Positions 33,391 through 44,603 of a stretch of DNA of 64,000 bases are shown here, piece by piece; positions within the stretch are counted from its first letter, which is position 1; each line of letters begins with the position of its first letter. Source of the stretch: Pseudidiomarina insulisalsae (lineage in GTDB: Bacteria > Pseudomonadota > Gammaproteobacteria > Enterobacterales > Alteromonadaceae); assembly GCF_003987065.1 (NCBI RefSeq), contig NZ_PIPY01000004.1, positions 163,318 to 227,317 of the forward strand. The letters are read 5' to 3'. The notes under the pieces are model-generated. The model was not told the DNA's origin. It did no database searches and was given only the letters and a program-made list of their open reading frames with translations. A program made the position numbers and the translations under genes.

Positions 33391-34437
33391 TCAGGTTACC
33401 CCGTCGCCAAGAGAAAAGTTGCAGGCCGAGAAAAACTCCTGCCATGGTTCGACGTGTGCTTTACTGGCAGCATTGAGCTGGTCGGTAAGATCCATCAGTG
33501 CGCGCAGGTACTCACGCATCTGCGGTTGCTCACTGAGCTGATAGAGCTCTTCGAGCGCATCGTTGGCAATGTAGCCTTGCTGCGTGAACTTGGCCATATG
33601 CGGCTGGGCTTCACCAATGAAGTACTTCAGAAAAATGGTATGCAACACGTTTGCGCGCTCAGGGCGGCCTTTACTGGTACAGCCCGAAGCGCTGGCCAGG
33701 TTCACGGTCAGTGGCTCAAGCTGATGTAAATAGGTATTTAACTCGTGCAAGCTGCGCCAAAGTTGCGGCAGATAATCGTATTGATAGAGATCTTCAAGGG
33801 CCTGCTCCACCGCGTCTTCTGTCGGAGGTTGCTGGTCTAGATCGGCCTGCAACGCGGCAATAATGGTTTCCAGCGAGGAAATAGAGGCTGCGAACAAGTC
33901 GTCGTCAGCGACGGCCAGGGTCGAGCCGCCCACCCGCAGTGCATTGCGTAGCGCCGGGTCGGTGCCAAGGGCGTGCTGACGCTCGGCCGCGAGCGTTTCT
34001 TGCTTAGCCTCCAGGGCTTCCTGCAAACGCGCGGCCAGTGCATCACCATTGGCCTCTAATTGGCGCACACAGTCCTCAATGGCCAGCGATAGTTGCACAT
34101 CTTTTACATAGCGGGTAACACCACGCTCAAGGGTGCCCAGTGCGCTGTTGCGTTCTGCAATCAGTTGCCCTGCGGCACATTTATTGACGCGCCATGAGTC
34201 CAGCAACGAAATGCTCACCCGCGGCACTTCGATGCGTAGCTCTCGCGCCTGCGGTAGCAGCGGGTAACTCTTACGATGATAACTGATAGGCTCACGCTCA
34301 AGCGTGTTTGCCACCCGTGTTTGATAGTCATGCAGTGGTGTCAGGGCGGAAGGTACGTCACTGCAGCCGAGCAAAAGAAGCGCACAACAAGCGTAGCCAA
34401 GGTGGCGTAGAACTTTTACAATGTGTGTCATTGGCAT
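33391..34437 (-). CDS. DUF3080 family lipoprotein
   Basis: 348 residues. Signal peptide with lipobox LLLLGC; mature part begins SDVPSALTPLHDYQTRVAN, LPQARELRIEVPRVSISLLD, matching DUF3080. Function unknown. Two close starts (34437 and 34431) are possible; 34437 used. The gene is divergent from ribE with only 22 bp between them, so each promoter probably lies inside the opposite gene or the two share a very short region. A hairpin (GGGGTAAC/GTTACCCC, 33381-33402) covers its 3' end. Confidence 0.8.
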   Translation of the reverse strand: MPMTHIVKVLRHLGYACCALLLLGCSDVPSALTPLHDYQTRVANTLEREPISYHRKSYPLLPQARELRIEVPRVSISLLDSWRVNKCAAGQLIAERNSALGTLERGVTRYVKDVQLSLAIEDCVRQLEANGDALAARLQEALEAKQETLAAERQHALGTDPALRNALRVGGSTLAVADDDLFAASISSLETIIAALQADLDQQPPTEDAVEQALEDLYQYDYLPQLWRSLHELNTYLHQLEPLTVNLASASGCTSKGRPERANVLHTIFLKYFIGEAQPHMAKFTQQGYIANDALEELYQLSEQPQMREYLRALMDLTDQLNAASKAHVEPWQEFFSACNFSLGDGVT

Positions 34438-34459
34438 TGATTCAGGACCCTCTCTCATC

Positions 34460-35080
34460 ATGTTTACCGGTATTGTTCAAACTCAGGCAGAAGTTATCGC
34501 GGTTACCCAGCGCGAGAATTTTCGACAGCTAACCTTGCAGGTTGCACCACAGTTTCTTGAGCGTCTGGCCGTGGGCGCGAGCATTGCGATTAACGGCTGT
34601 TGTCTGACCGTGGTTGAATTTGGCGCCGATACGGTGCGTTTCGATGTCATCGATGAAACGCTGCGACTGACCAACCTTGGCGAGCTGCAACAAGGCTCTG
34701 TGGTTAACCTGGAGCGGTCGCTGAAACTTGGTGATGAAATTGGTGGCCATCACGTCTCTGGCCATATTCATACCGTAGGGACGGTGGAAACGATCACCTC
34801 GACCGATGATAACGTGGCGATGTGGATCGCGTTTGCGCCAGAGTTCAAACCCTATGTGTTTGCCAAAGGCTTTATCAGCGTGAACGGTGCGAGTCTGACG
34901 ATTGGTCAAGTGCATGATAGTCAGTTCTCCTTGCATTTAATTCCGGAAACTTTGCGACTGACAAATCTGGCCGATGTTGCGCCCGGCAGCAAAGTGAATC
35001 TGGAGTTTGACCAACAGACGATCACTATTGTTGACACCGTCGAGCGCGTTCTGGCGCAGCGTGGAATCACTCATCTCTGA
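34460..35080 (+). CDS. ribE: Riboflavin synthase, alpha chain
   Basis: 206 residues with the duplicated lumazine-binding fold: MFTGIVQTQAEV at the start, SIAINGCCLTVVEF, and the second repeat SVNGASLTIGQV with LIPETLRLTNLADV. It dismutates two 6,7-dimethyl-8-ribityllumazine molecules to riboflavin. The ATG at 34460 is fixed by the universal MFTGIV start. There is no FMN riboswitch upstream; the 22-bp gap to DUF3080 leaves no room. Its 3' end overlaps the convergent CPXCG gene by 14 bp. Confidence 0.95.
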   Translation: MFTGIVQTQAEVIAVTQRENFRQLTLQVAPQFLERLAVGASIAINGCCLTVVEFGADTVRFDVIDETLRLTNLGELQQGSVVNLERSLKLGDEIGGHHVSGHIHTVGTVETITSTDDNVAMWIAFAPEFKPYVFAKGFISVNGASLTIGQVHDSQFSLHLIPETLRLTNLADVAPGSKVNLEFDQQTITIVDTVERVLAQRGITHL

Positions 35081-35264
35081 GAACTTTCACCACAATTTTA
35101 TCGTGGATGTGATCGAGTGTGACGTCAAGGTGCACATCGCTGCCACAGGCCGGGCATTCATCCTGGTAGTCCTGGCCGCCTTGCGTGGTGTCAATTGTGA
35201 CGTGAATTTGATGGCCGCAATGTGGACAGCGCACTGCAGCATCATGAAGTTTGTCCTCATTCAT
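35067..35264 (-). CDS. CPXCG-motif zinc-ribbon protein
   Basis: 65 residues. Two CxxC-type knuckles, RCPHCGHQIHV and ECPACGSDVHL, define a small zinc ribbon of the CPXCG family. Function unknown. ATG at 35264 has AGGAT four bases upstream. Overlaps the end of ribE by 14 bp in convergent orientation. Confidence 0.85.
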   Translation of the reverse strand: MNEDKLHDAAVRCPHCGHQIHVTIDTTQGGQDYQDECPACGSDVHLDVTLDHIHDKIVVKVLRDE

Positions 35265-35318
35265 AGCTATCCTCATCCAGTAGATTGTCGATAAGGTGAG
35301 TATGGTGCATAGAATCCA

Positions 35319-36209
35319 TTAACGCCAAAACAGTAGCGCGATACCCAGTGCAGCAAGCAGTGCACCGCCGATGCTGCGTGGGCTGGGCGGTTCACCACGG
35401 GCCCACTGAATAGGAATCAGCCAAAGTGGCGCGGTCGCTAACAGGGTCTGTGCCAGGCCTGGATGCAAATAAGCGATAGCGGTCTGCTGTAGCCAGATGG
35501 CCAGAAAGGTTCCCATAACAATGGCCAGCAGCAACCAGGGCAAGGAGGTATGGCGCAGTGCCGCTTTTGTCTGTACTAGCATTTTGGGTTTTAGCAACAG
35601 TAAAGCGACCGTCAATGCCGCGGTGCCAGCCGCGAGGCGTACAAATGCAGCTTGTAACGGATTCACCGCAAAGCTGGCTAAGGCTTCAAATGCCATGACC
35701 AGACCAATCGCCTGACACAGCGCAGCGCCTGTGGCTGCCGACATACCAGCCCAATTCAGTTGATTCGCGGTGCGGCGATGATCGCGCTCGGTGACAATGG
35801 TCATAATGCCCGCCAGCACTACTAAAGCGGCAAGCAGCTCGCGGCTGGTCATGGCTTCGCGTAACCACCACCACGCCACTAGTGCGGCAAAAGGCGGCGC
35901 CAGATATTCAAACAGCATGGTATACCACGGGCCGATGCGCCGCAGCGCGGTAAAATAAAGGGTGTCACCCAGAGTGATGCCGATAACGCCACTAGCTAAC
36001 AGCAGCCAGGCTGCGGCACTGCCATCAAATTGCACTAACTGCTGGGTGATAAGCCCCACCAGAAACAGTAAAGGTACGGCAACGAAGCCTTTTACCAGAT
36101 TTAACTGGCTGGCAGACAAATAGCTGCCCGCCTGACTGTAAAGCAGGGTGGCAAGGGCCCAGAAAAGCGCGGCAAGTAGGGCGGCCATTGGGCCGATGAT
36201 AAGTTCCAT
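35319..36209 (-). CDS. EamA/DMT-family transporter
   Basis: 296 residues with ten predicted transmembrane helices and two EamA repeats (ALFWALATLLYSQAG; GMSAATGAALCQAIGL). Such proteins export metabolites or amino acids. No ribosome site is visible before the ATG at 36209; instead an inverted repeat AGCCGGC/GCCGGCT (36210-36236) covers that region. Divergent from thrS. Confidence 0.87.
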   Translation of the reverse strand: MELIIGPMAALLAALFWALATLLYSQAGSYLSASQLNLVKGFVAVPLLFLVGLITQQLVQFDGSAAAWLLLASGVIGITLGDTLYFTALRRIGPWYTMLFEYLAPPFAALVAWWWLREAMTSRELLAALVVLAGIMTIVTERDHRRTANQLNWAGMSAATGAALCQAIGLVMAFEALASFAVNPLQAAFVRLAAGTAALTVALLLLKPKMLVQTKAALRHTSLPWLLLAIVMGTFLAIWLQQTAIAYLHPGLAQTLLATAPLWLIPIQWARGEPPSPRSIGGALLAALGIALLFWR

Positions 36210-36347
36210 AGCCGGCTATGATAACGGCAGCCGGCTTGCAGGCCAAGCCTTGCGTTGCGTGCGCTTGAGCAGTGCGGTATAGTTGCGGTTTCGTTGAATC
36301 ACAAGTGACACTTGGTAGGTGCCACCACTGTTAAAGGAACACAAAGA

Positions 36348-38264
36348 ATGCCTGTAGTAACGCTGCCTGATGGAAGTCAACGCACTTTCGAAAACCCTGT
36401 CTCCATTCTTGAAGTCGCCCAGGATATTGGTCCCGGTCTGGCCAAAGCCACCGTCGCCGGCAAAATTGATGGTGAATTGGTGGATGCCTGTGAGCTGATT
36501 ACCGAAGACGCGACGGTGCACATTATTACGCCAAAAGATGACGATGGTTTACATATTATTCGTCACTCCTGTGCCCACTTGTTAGGCCATGCGTTAAAGC
36601 AGTTGTTCCCACAGGCGAAAATGGCGATTGGTCCGGTTATTGATAATGGCTTTTACTACGATGTTGATCTTGATAAGCCATTGAGCCAGGACGACCTCGA
36701 AGCGCTGGAGAAGCGCATGAAAGAGCTCGCCAAGACCGAATATGAAGTAGTGAAAAAGAAGGTCAGCTGGCAAGAAGCCCGTGAAACTTTCGTCGGTCGT
36801 CACGAACCTTACAAAGTTGAAATTTTAGATGATGACATTAGTCAGGACGACCGTCCGGGGCTGTATCATCACGAAGAATACATCGACATGTGCCGTGGTC
36901 CGCACGTACCGAACATGCGTTTTTGTCAGCACTTTAAAGTAATGAAAGTCGCCGGCGCCTACTGGCGTGGCAGCTCTGACAATAAAATGCTGCAACGCAT
37001 TTACGGCACTGCATGGGCCGATAAAAAGCAGCTGAAAGCTTACCTGCAACGTCTTGAAGAAGCCGAAAAACGCGATCACCGTAAAATCGGCAAGTCGCAG
37101 GACTTATTCCACTGGCAGGAAGAAGCCCCTGGTATGGTATTCTGGCACCACAACGGCTGGACCGTTTTTCAGGAACTGGAAAAGTACGTGCGTGAGAAAC
37201 TGCGCGAGTACAACTACCAGGAAGTGAAAGGCCCTTTCATGATGGACCGCGTGCTGTGGGAAAAATCAGGCCACTGGGAAAAATTCTCTGAGCTGATGTT
37301 TACCACTGCATCGGAAAACCGCGAGTACGCGATTAAGCCAATGAACTGTCCGGGACATGTGCAGATTTTCAACCAGGGCTTGAAATCGTACCGTGACCTG
37401 CCTCTGCGTATGGCCGAGTTTGGCTGCTGTCATCGCAACGAGCCTTCAGGTGCGTTGCACGGGCTGATGCGAGTGCGCGGCTTTACTCAGGACGATGCCC
37501 ATGTTTTCTGTACTCCAGAGCAAGTTCAGGATGAAGTCAGCAGCTGTATCCGTATGGTTTATGAAACCTACAAAACGTTCGGCTTTGAGGACATCGTGGT
37601 AAAACTCTCGACCCGTCCTGAAAAGCGCTTAGGCGATGATGCCACCTGGGATCATGCCGAACAGGCCTTGGCTGAAGCTCTGAAAAATAATGGTATTGAG
37701 TTTGAGTATTTGCCGGGCGAGGGCGCATTCTACGGTCCGAAGATCGAATTCACTCTACATGACTGTCTGGGCCGGGCCTGGCAGTGTGGTACCGTACAGC
37801 TCGACTTCGCCTTACCAGGTCGCTTAGGTGCGACCTATGTCGGCGAAGATAACGAGCGGCATACGCCGGTGATGATTCACCGTGCCATTCTGGGGTCGCT
37901 TGAACGTTTCATGGGAATACTCATCGAAGAGTATGCAGGTTATTTCCCATTATGGCTGGCGCCCACCCAGGTTGTGGTGATGAATATTACCGATAATCAA
38001 GCGGATTACGTCAAAAATACCGTAAAAGAGTTGAATAAACTCGGATTTAGGGCGACAGCCGACTTGAGAAATGAGAAAATAGGCTTTAAAATTCGCGAGC
38101 ACACATTAAAACGTGTTCCATATATGCTGGTTGTCGGTGACAAAGAGATCGAAAACCAAGCGGTTGCGGTACGTACCCGACGTGGCGAAGATCAGGGCGT
38201 AAAAGGCCTTGAGCAATTTATTGCTGAGCTACAGGACGAAGTACGTAGTCGCAAAATTAGTTAA
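36348..38264 (+). CDS. thrS: Threonyl-tRNA synthetase
   Basis: 638 residues. TGS domain at the N-terminus ([19 protein letters not shown]), editing domain with [16 protein letters not shown], then class II core: [10 protein letters not shown] (zinc Cys), [27 protein letters not shown], and the anticodon-binding C-terminus after [13 protein letters not shown]. The ATG at 36348 follows AAAGGA. First gene of thrS-infC-rpmI-rplT, the conserved order in gammaproteobacteria. Confidence 0.97.
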   Translation: MPVVTLPDGSQRTFENPVSILEVAQDIGPGLAKATVAGKIDGELVDACELITEDATVHIITPKDDDGLHIIRHSCAHLLGHALKQLFPQAKMAIGPVIDNGFYYDVDLDKPLSQDDLEALEKRMKELAKTEYEVVKKKVSWQEARETFVGRHEPYKVEILDDDISQDDRPGLYHHEEYIDMCRGPHVPNMRFCQHFKVMKVAGAYWRGSSDNKMLQRIYGTAWADKKQLKAYLQRLEEAEKRDHRKIGKSQDLFHWQEEAPGMVFWHHNGWTVFQELEKYVREKLREYNYQEVKGPFMMDRVLWEKSGHWEKFSELMFTTASENREYAIKPMNCPGHVQIFNQGLKSYRDLPLRMAEFGCCHRNEPSGALHGLMRVRGFTQDDAHVFCTPEQVQDEVSSCIRMVYETYKTFGFEDIVVKLSTRPEKRLGDDATWDHAEQALAEALKNNGIEFEYLPGEGAFYGPKIEFTLHDCLGRAWQCGTVQLDFALPGRLGATYVGEDNERHTPVMIHRAILGSLERFMGILIEEYAGYFPLWLAPTQVVVMNITDNQADYVKNTVKELNKLGFRATADLRNEKIGFKIREHTLKRVPYMLVVGDKEIENQAVAVRTRRGEDQGVKGLEQFIAELQDEVRSRKIS

Positions 38265-38283
38265 TTAATTGGAGGAATGACCC

Positions 38284-38826
38284 ATTAAAGGCGGAAAAAG
38301 AACTCAGAAAGCTGCAGATAAAAATCGGATCAACGAAGAGATTCGCGTTAATGAAGTACGTTTGATTGGCGTTGAAGGTGATCAGATTGGTGTCGTAAGT
38401 ATTCAGGAAGCTCTTGCAAAGGCCGAAGAGGCCGGAGTAGATCTGGTGGAAATTAGCCCTAACGCAGAGCCACCAGTATGTCGTCTGATGGATTATGGTA
38501 AGTTCCTCTACGAGAAAGCTAAGAGCGCGAAAGAACAAAAGAAAAATCAGAAACAAATTCAGGTGAAGGAAGTTAAATTCCGCCCTGGTACTGATGAAGG
38601 CGATTATCAGGTAAAACTGCGCAACCTGACTCGCTTTTTAGAGGGGGGTGACAAAACCAAAGTCACCGTTCGTTTCCGTGGCCGTGAAATGGCGCACCAG
38701 GAGCTTGGTATCGAATTGCTGAATCGTATCAAAGACGATTTGCAAGAGATTTCAACTGTTGAGTCGTTCCCAAGACGGGCTGAGGGTCGCCAGATGATTA
38801 TGGTTCTGGCCCCTGCTAAGAAGTAA
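38284..38826 (+). CDS. infC: Translation initiation factor IF-3 (AUU start)
   Basis: 180 residues. The reading frame begins with ATT ([19 protein letters not shown]), preceded by GGAGG at eight bases; ATG-based prediction would lose the N-terminus. IF-3 signatures follow: [52 protein letters not shown]. The AUU start is discriminated against by IF-3 itself, the known autoregulation in E. coli. Lies 19 bp after thrS. Confidence 0.96.
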   Translation: MKGGKRTQKAADKNRINEEIRVNEVRLIGVEGDQIGVVSIQEALAKAEEAGVDLVEISPNAEPPVCRLMDYGKFLYEKAKSAKEQKKNQKQIQVKEVKFRPGTDEGDYQVKLRNLTRFLEGGDKTKVTVRFRGREMAHQELGIELLNRIKDDLQEISTVESFPRRAEGRQMIMVLAPAKK

Positions 38827-38902
38827 CTGTGGTCTGCAAGTAGGAAGGTAAACACCGACCTCACCCTGTTACACTTGTTGTTAACAATGCGGAGTAGTTT
38901 TC

Positions 38903-39100
38903 ATGCCGAAAATGAAATCGAAAAAGGGCGCTGCAAAGCGCTTCAAAAAAACCGCTTCAGGCGGCTTTAAATGTAAACAGTCTCATTTGCGTCACATCCT
39001 GACTAAAAAGAGCTCAAAGCGGAAGCGTCACCTGCGTGCTAAGAGCATGGTGCACGAAGCCGATGTTGGCTTAGTTCAGCGTATGTTACCATTCGCGTAA
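38903..39100 (+). CDS. rpmI: 50S ribosomal protein L35
   Basis: 65 residues, basic: [17 protein letters not shown], then [18 protein letters not shown], all typical of bL35. Begins 76 bp after infC, a gap that in E. coli carries the L20-dependent operator region; no attempt was made to fold it here. Confidence 0.97.
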   Translation: MPKMKSKKGAAKRFKKTASGGFKCKQSHLRHILTKKSSKRKRHLRAKSMVHEADVGLVQRMLPFA

Positions 39101-39116
39101 GGAAAGGAGATAGCAA

Positions 39117-39470
39117 ATGGCACGAGTAAAACGTGGTGTGATCGCGCGTGCGCGTCACAAGAAAGTCCTGAAGCAGGCGAAAGGTTATTATGGTGCTCGT
39201 TCACGCGTCTATCGCGTAGCGAAGCAAGCAGTTATCAAAGCGGGTCAATATGCTTATCGTGACCGTCGCGCGAAGAAACGTCAATTCCGTCAATTGTGGA
39301 TTGTGCGTATCAATGCTGCGGCTCGTCAAAACGGTTTGTCGTACAGCCGCTTCATCAACGGCTTGAAAAAAGCATCGGTAGAAATCGATCGTAAAATTCT
39401 GGCAGACATCGCAGTTCACGACCAAAATGGTTTTGCTGCGTTGGTAGAGAAAGCAAAAAGCTCTCTGTAA
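39117..39470 (+). CDS. rplT: 50S ribosomal protein L20
   Basis: 117 residues: [57 protein letters not shown]. bL20 is an assembly protein and the translational repressor of this operon in E. coli. Ribosome site GGAAAGGAG. Ends at a strong terminator. Confidence 0.98.
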   Translation: MARVKRGVIARARHKKVLKQAKGYYGARSRVYRVAKQAVIKAGQYAYRDRRAKKRQFRQLWIVRINAAARQNGLSYSRFINGLKKASVEIDRKILADIAVHDQNGFAALVEKAKSSL

Positions 39471-39486
39471 GCCACGAATTAAGTTG

Positions 39487-40548
<1,062 letters not shown>

Positions 40549-40562
40549 GTTCGGGTGCAGTG

Positions 40563-42950
40563 ATGAAATTTAGTGAAAAGTGGTTACGCAGTTGGGTCAA
40601 TCCCGCGCTTGATCAGGTTGCGCTTGCCGAGCAACTGAGCATGGCAGGTCTTGAAGTAGATGATGTGACGCCAGTGGCCGAAACCTTCAGTAAGGTTGTG
40701 GTAGGTGAAGTAACGAAATGCTGGCAGCATCCGGACGCCGACAAATTACAGGTAACAGAAGTAAATATTGGTGCAGACGAACCGGCAACGATTGTCTGTG
40801 GTGCGCCGAATTGCCGTCAAGGGCTGAAAGTTGCGGTGGCAACCGTTGGCGCAGTCTTACCGGGCGATTTTAAAATTAAAAAAGCGAAGCTGCGTGGCCA
40901 GCCCTCGCACGGCATGTTGTGTTCAAGTTCAGAGCTTGGGCTCAATGACGATCACGATGGCATCATTGAACTGCCAGAAGACGCGCCAGTGGGCATGGAT
41001 TACCGCGAATACCTTGAGCTGAACGATGTCACCTTTGACGTTGACCTGACGCCGAACCGTGCTGACTGTCTTGGTCTGCGCGGTATTGCCCGTGAAGTGG
41101 GTGTGCTCAATCGTCTGCCAGTGACAGAGCCTGAGATCAACAACGTGACTGCTGAGCATGAACAGCAACGTGAGATTGTTCTGGACGCTCCACAAGCTTG
41201 TCCGCGTTATTTAGGTCGGGTCGTGACCAATGTCAATGTGAAAGCCGAGTCACCGTTATGGCTGACAGAGCGGTTGCGTCGTAGCGGTGTGCGTAGCATT
41301 GATCCGGTGGTCGATGTTACCAATTACGTGTTGCTTGAACTGGGTCATCCCATGCATGCCTTTGACAATGACAAGCTTGAAGGCGCTGTTCACGTGCGTA
41401 TGGCGAAAGCCGATGAAAAGCTGACGTTGCTCGACGGTAACGAGGTTACCCTACAGGACGATATTCTGGTCATTGCTGACGAAAAGAAAGCCCTGGCGAT
41501 GGCCGGTGTATTTGGTGGCGAAGACAGTGGCGTCACCACCGAAAGTCAGAATATTTTTCTGGAAAGTGCATTTTTTGCGCCGGACGCCATTGCCGGACGG
41601 GCTCGCCGTTTTGGACTGCACACTGACGCTTCGCATCGTTATGAGCGTGGTGTCGATCCGGAACTACAGCGCACAGCAATGGAACGTGCTACTCAGCTGA
41701 TGATTGAGATTTGTGGTGGCGAGCCAGGGCCGGTTGTAGAAGCGAAAGACCAGGGCTATTTACCGCAGCCACAGCAGGTGACACTGCGTAAACAGCGACT
41801 GGAAAAAATGCTGGGTATTACCATTGCGGACAGCGATGTGACCGAAATTCTTCAGCGTCTGGGTTTCAGCGTAAACGAAGACGGCGATAGCTGGCATGTC
41901 AGCGTTCCGACATTCCGCTTTGATATCAGTATTGAAGAAGACCTGATCGAGGAAGTGGCCCGTATTTATGGCTACCACCGTATTCAGGCTGCGGCACCGG
42001 CCGCGCAGTTACGTATGGTTCCGCGTCGTGAAGCATCACTGAGCGCCAGTAAATTCAAAAATCTGTTGGTCGATCGTGGTTTCCAGGAAGCCATTACCTA
42101 TAGCTTTGTCGATCCGAAACATCAGGCACTTATGTTCGATGATGCCGCAGCGCTCACGTTGCCGTTCCCGATCAGTGTTGAAATGTCATCCATGCGTGTG
42201 AGTTTATGGCCTGGTTTGATTGGTGCGGTGGCGCATAATCAGAAACGACAACAGCAAAGTCTGGCGTTCTGCGAAACTGGCCTGCGCTTCTTACCTGACG
42301 AAAATGCAGAAAACGGCGTCTTGCAACAGGCTATGATCGCCGGTATCCGTGCAGGTAAAGCGGTCGCCGAGCAATGGAACGAAGCCGAGCGTGCGATTGA
42401 CTTCTTTGATGTCAAAGGCGATGTCGAAGCTTTGCTAGCTCTCACTGGCGAAGCTGAGAAATATACCTTTGTTGCAGACTCGCATCCGTCGCTACACCCG
42501 GGGCAGTCGGCGGCCATCTTTAAAGACGGTAAGCGCGTTGGCTATGTCGGCGCCGTACATCCGCAATTTGAGAAGAAGCTGGGCCTGAACGGCAGGGCGT
42601 ATGTGTTTGAGCTTGAATTAGCGGCCATTCAGCAACGCCAGTTACCTCAAGCTGAACCCATCTCGCGTTTTCCGTCCATTCGTCGCGATCTGGCGATTGT
42701 AGTACCGACCCAGTTGGCAGCAGGCGAAGTGCTCAATGCCATTGAAAATGTTGGCGTAAATCATTTGGTTGGCCTAAACTTATTTGACGTTTATGAAGGG
42801 ACAGGGGTAGCTGACGGATATCGTAGTTTAGCGATTTCGCTAACGCTGCAACATCCGGAGCGCACTCTTGAAGATCAAGAAATTAACACCGCCGTAAAAA
42901 CGGTCGTTAATATGCTGACTAATGAATTTGGGGCAACCCTTAGGGAGTAA
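40563..42950 (+). CDS. pheT: Phenylalanyl-tRNA synthetase beta subunit
   Basis: 795 residues, as in E. coli. N-terminal tRNA-binding EMAP-like domain (VVGEVTKCWQHPDADKLQVT; GQPSHGMLCSSSELGL), B3/B4 editing domain (FDVDLTPNRADCLGLRGIARE), B5 (DVTNYVLLELGHPMHAFD), and a C-terminal ferredoxin-fold anticodon-binding domain. The ATG at 40563 follows GTG; the distance to pheS is 14 bp. Usual partner of PheS. Confidence 0.97.
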   Translation: MKFSEKWLRSWVNPALDQVALAEQLSMAGLEVDDVTPVAETFSKVVVGEVTKCWQHPDADKLQVTEVNIGADEPATIVCGAPNCRQGLKVAVATVGAVLPGDFKIKKAKLRGQPSHGMLCSSSELGLNDDHDGIIELPEDAPVGMDYREYLELNDVTFDVDLTPNRADCLGLRGIAREVGVLNRLPVTEPEINNVTAEHEQQREIVLDAPQACPRYLGRVVTNVNVKAESPLWLTERLRRSGVRSIDPVVDVTNYVLLELGHPMHAFDNDKLEGAVHVRMAKADEKLTLLDGNEVTLQDDILVIADEKKALAMAGVFGGEDSGVTTESQNIFLESAFFAPDAIAGRARRFGLHTDASHRYERGVDPELQRTAMERATQLMIEICGGEPGPVVEAKDQGYLPQPQQVTLRKQRLEKMLGITIADSDVTEILQRLGFSVNEDGDSWHVSVPTFRFDISIEEDLIEEVARIYGYHRIQAAAPAAQLRMVPRREASLSASKFKNLLVDRGFQEAITYSFVDPKHQALMFDDAAALTLPFPISVEMSSMRVSLWPGLIGAVAHNQKRQQQSLAFCETGLRFLPDENAENGVLQQAMIAGIRAGKAVAEQWNEAERAIDFFDVKGDVEALLALTGEAEKYTFVADSHPSLHPGQSAAIFKDGKRVGYVGAVHPQFEKKLGLNGRAYVFELELAAIQQRQLPQAEPISRFPSIRRDLAIVVPTQLAAGEVLNAIENVGVNHLVGLNLFDVYEGTGVADGYRSLAISLTLQHPERTLEDQEINTAVKTVVNMLTNEFGATLRE

Positions 42951-42953
42951 GCT

Positions 42954-43250
42954 ATGGCGCTGACCAAAGCAGATATGGCTGAACATTTGTTTGAGAAGTT
43001 TGGTATTAACAAACGTGATGCGAAACATCTGGTTGAAAACTTCTTTGAGGAAATTCGTCGTACTCTGGAACAAGGTGAGGAAGTAAAGCTCTCAGGTTTT
43101 GGTAACTTTGAGTTACGAACCAAAAGTGAGCGTCCAGGCCGCAACCCGAAGACGGGTGAAGATATTCCGATTTCGGCCCGTCGTGTGGTTACCTTCCGCC
43201 CTGGTCAGAAGCTAAAGCAACGTGTGAGCAACGCCAAGCCAAAATCATAG
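42954..43250 (+). CDS. ihfA: Integration host factor alpha subunit
   Basis: 98 residues: [63 protein letters not shown]-alpha bends DNA with IHF-beta and controls many promoters and recombinations. Four bases after pheT, the standard arrangement. Its 3' end is part of a terminator hairpin. Confidence 0.98.
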   Translation: MALTKADMAEHLFEKFGINKRDAKHLVENFFEEIRRTLEQGEEVKLSGFGNFELRTKSERPGRNPKTGEDIPISARRVVTFRPGQKLKQRVSNAKPKS

Positions 43251-43258
43251 GCTTGGCG
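43232..43258. terminator. Terminator overlapping the end of ihfA
   Basis: Nine-bp stem CGCCAAGCC/GGCTTGGCG with a nine-base loop, then CTCTTTTAC. The left arm lies within the last ihfA codons. It also serves as the end point for the convergent ChrR gene. Confidence 0.75.
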
Positions 43259-43263
43259 CTCTT

Positions 43264-43953
43264 TTACTTGAAAAACAGGCTGCTAAACGGATTGAGCAGC
43301 CGGCTCAAGCCTGAAGTGAAATGCATCGGTGCATCAAGCGCTGCCAATGTCAGGCAGTCCTCGTCACGGGTTTCAGGAGTATGTTTCACCGTGCTATCAA
43401 GGAAGACAAAATCACCGTCACGGTATTCTGCCGTCTCATCATTAAAGACACCATTGATAACCATTGTTGCTTCACGGCCTTTATGGGTATGCTCCGGCAC
43501 ACGTGTATTTTTATCCATATAAATAAAGGTCAGCACATCATCGCCGCCAACGTCGACCGAGGCGCGCCACATTTTCCCGACAACTTTATGCCAGGCACCA
43601 ATGCGATGCTGGTTGCGTGCCAAAGTACCAGGTAACTGAAAACGTTTGCCTTCTAAAATAAGTTCGTTCGCTGCCTGCTGTAGACGCGGCGCTTCATGCC
43701 GATCAGGAGCTTGCGCCATAATCCGGGCAAGCATCTCGTCGCCATCGAAGCTGGCGTCGCTCAGGGCGAACTCTTCAGGTACCTCTTCCTGACCAAACAT
43801 CTTATTGGCCAGCAGCTGTTCCATTTCGCGGACCTGTTCCTGACACTGTGAACACATATCCACGTGTGTTCCCACCATCATTAGCATGGCCGGACTCAAG
43901 TCGCCGGTCACGTAATGAAATAAATGTTCTTCGCTGGGGTGGAACTTAATCAT
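43264..43953 (-). CDS. chrR: ChrR-family zinc anti-sigma factor
   Basis: 229 residues. N-terminal zinc anti-sigma domain with H-x3-C-x2-C as HVDMCSQC and an upstream His (EEHLFHYVTGDLS). The C-terminal half is a cupin (WRASVDVGGDDVLTFIYMDK; EHTHKGREATMVINGVF; GDFVFLDSTVKHTPET) with a metal-binding His/Glu set. ChrR holds its cognate ECF sigma and is destroyed on singlet oxygen. Overlaps the sigma gene by eight bases. Confidence 0.93.
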   Translation of the reverse strand: MIKFHPSEEHLFHYVTGDLSPAMLMMVGTHVDMCSQCQEQVREMEQLLANKMFGQEEVPEEFALSDASFDGDEMLARIMAQAPDRHEAPRLQQAANELILEGKRFQLPGTLARNQHRIGAWHKVVGKMWRASVDVGGDDVLTFIYMDKNTRVPEHTHKGREATMVINGVFNDETAEYRDGDFVFLDSTVKHTPETRDEDCLTLAALDAPMHFTSGLSRLLNPFSSLFFK

Positions 43954-44566
43954 CGCTATTAATCAACTCTCTAAGTTTTTGCAAAGCTAAACGTGTGCGA
44001 GACTTTACGGTACCTAACGGAATACCGAGAGCGTCTGCAACTTCCTGCTGTGACTTGCCTTCGACATAAATGAGCTCAATGACAACGCGCTGCGCCTTGG
44101 GAAGCACTTCGCAATAGCCGGCAAGCTGTTGCATCAGTAAATCGTCATCAAGGGCATAATCGTCATCAAGACTGTCGTTTTGCTCGGCAAGTACCGGCCA
44201 TAATTCGTCAGCACTTAAATCGTGCTGTCGATGTTTGTTCTTCCTGAGGAAATCAAAGCGGATGTTTCGCGCTATGGTAAAAATCCAGGTCGATGCTGAA
44301 CCACGATCAGGTTTGAATAAATGAGCTTTATTCCACACATTGGTCATGGTTTCTTGTACTAAATCCATTGCCGTTTGTTCATTGCCAAACTGGCGCGTGG
44401 CGTAGGTTTTCAAGCGAGGTGCGAAGTAATTAAACAGTTCACTGAACGCGGTTCGTGACTGCTCGGTCGCAACAAGGGCGAGTAAAGCCGCAGCATGGTC
44501 TGGATCATCAGGCTGCGCAGAGGACATAGAATTCCGTTTAGTTTTGGTGTTAGTCACTGTCTGCAT
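43946..44566 (-). CDS. ECF sigma factor, RpoE/ChrR-partner type
   Basis: 206 residues. Sigma2 region (FNYFAPRLKTYATRQFGNEQ; DLVQETMTNVWNKA; STWIFTIARNIRFDFLRK) and sigma4 (LPKAQRVVIELIYVEGKSQQ; VADALGIPLGTVKSRTRLAL). The overlap with chrR and the zinc anti-sigma place it in the singlet-oxygen group (ECF11-like). Start 44566 follows AGG at good distance; 44527 is also possible. It probably directs transcription from the motif promoters found upstream of itself, the LON gene and the photolyase operon. Confidence 0.9.
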   Translation of the reverse strand: MQTVTNTKTKRNSMSSAQPDDPDHAAALLALVATEQSRTAFSELFNYFAPRLKTYATRQFGNEQTAMDLVQETMTNVWNKAHLFKPDRGSASTWIFTIARNIRFDFLRKNKHRQHDLSADELWPVLAEQNDSLDDDYALDDDLLMQQLAGYCEVLPKAQRVVIELIYVEGKSQQEVADALGIPLGTVKSRTRLALQKLRELINSDD

Positions 44567-44603
44567 AGTATTACCTGTGGGAAATTTCCTCAAGTTACTT
44601 TGC

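Noticed and set aside
34438..34459. FMN riboswitch before ribE
   Set aside because: The gap to the divergent gene is ~22 bp, much too short for the aptamer, and no conserved RFN segments were seen.
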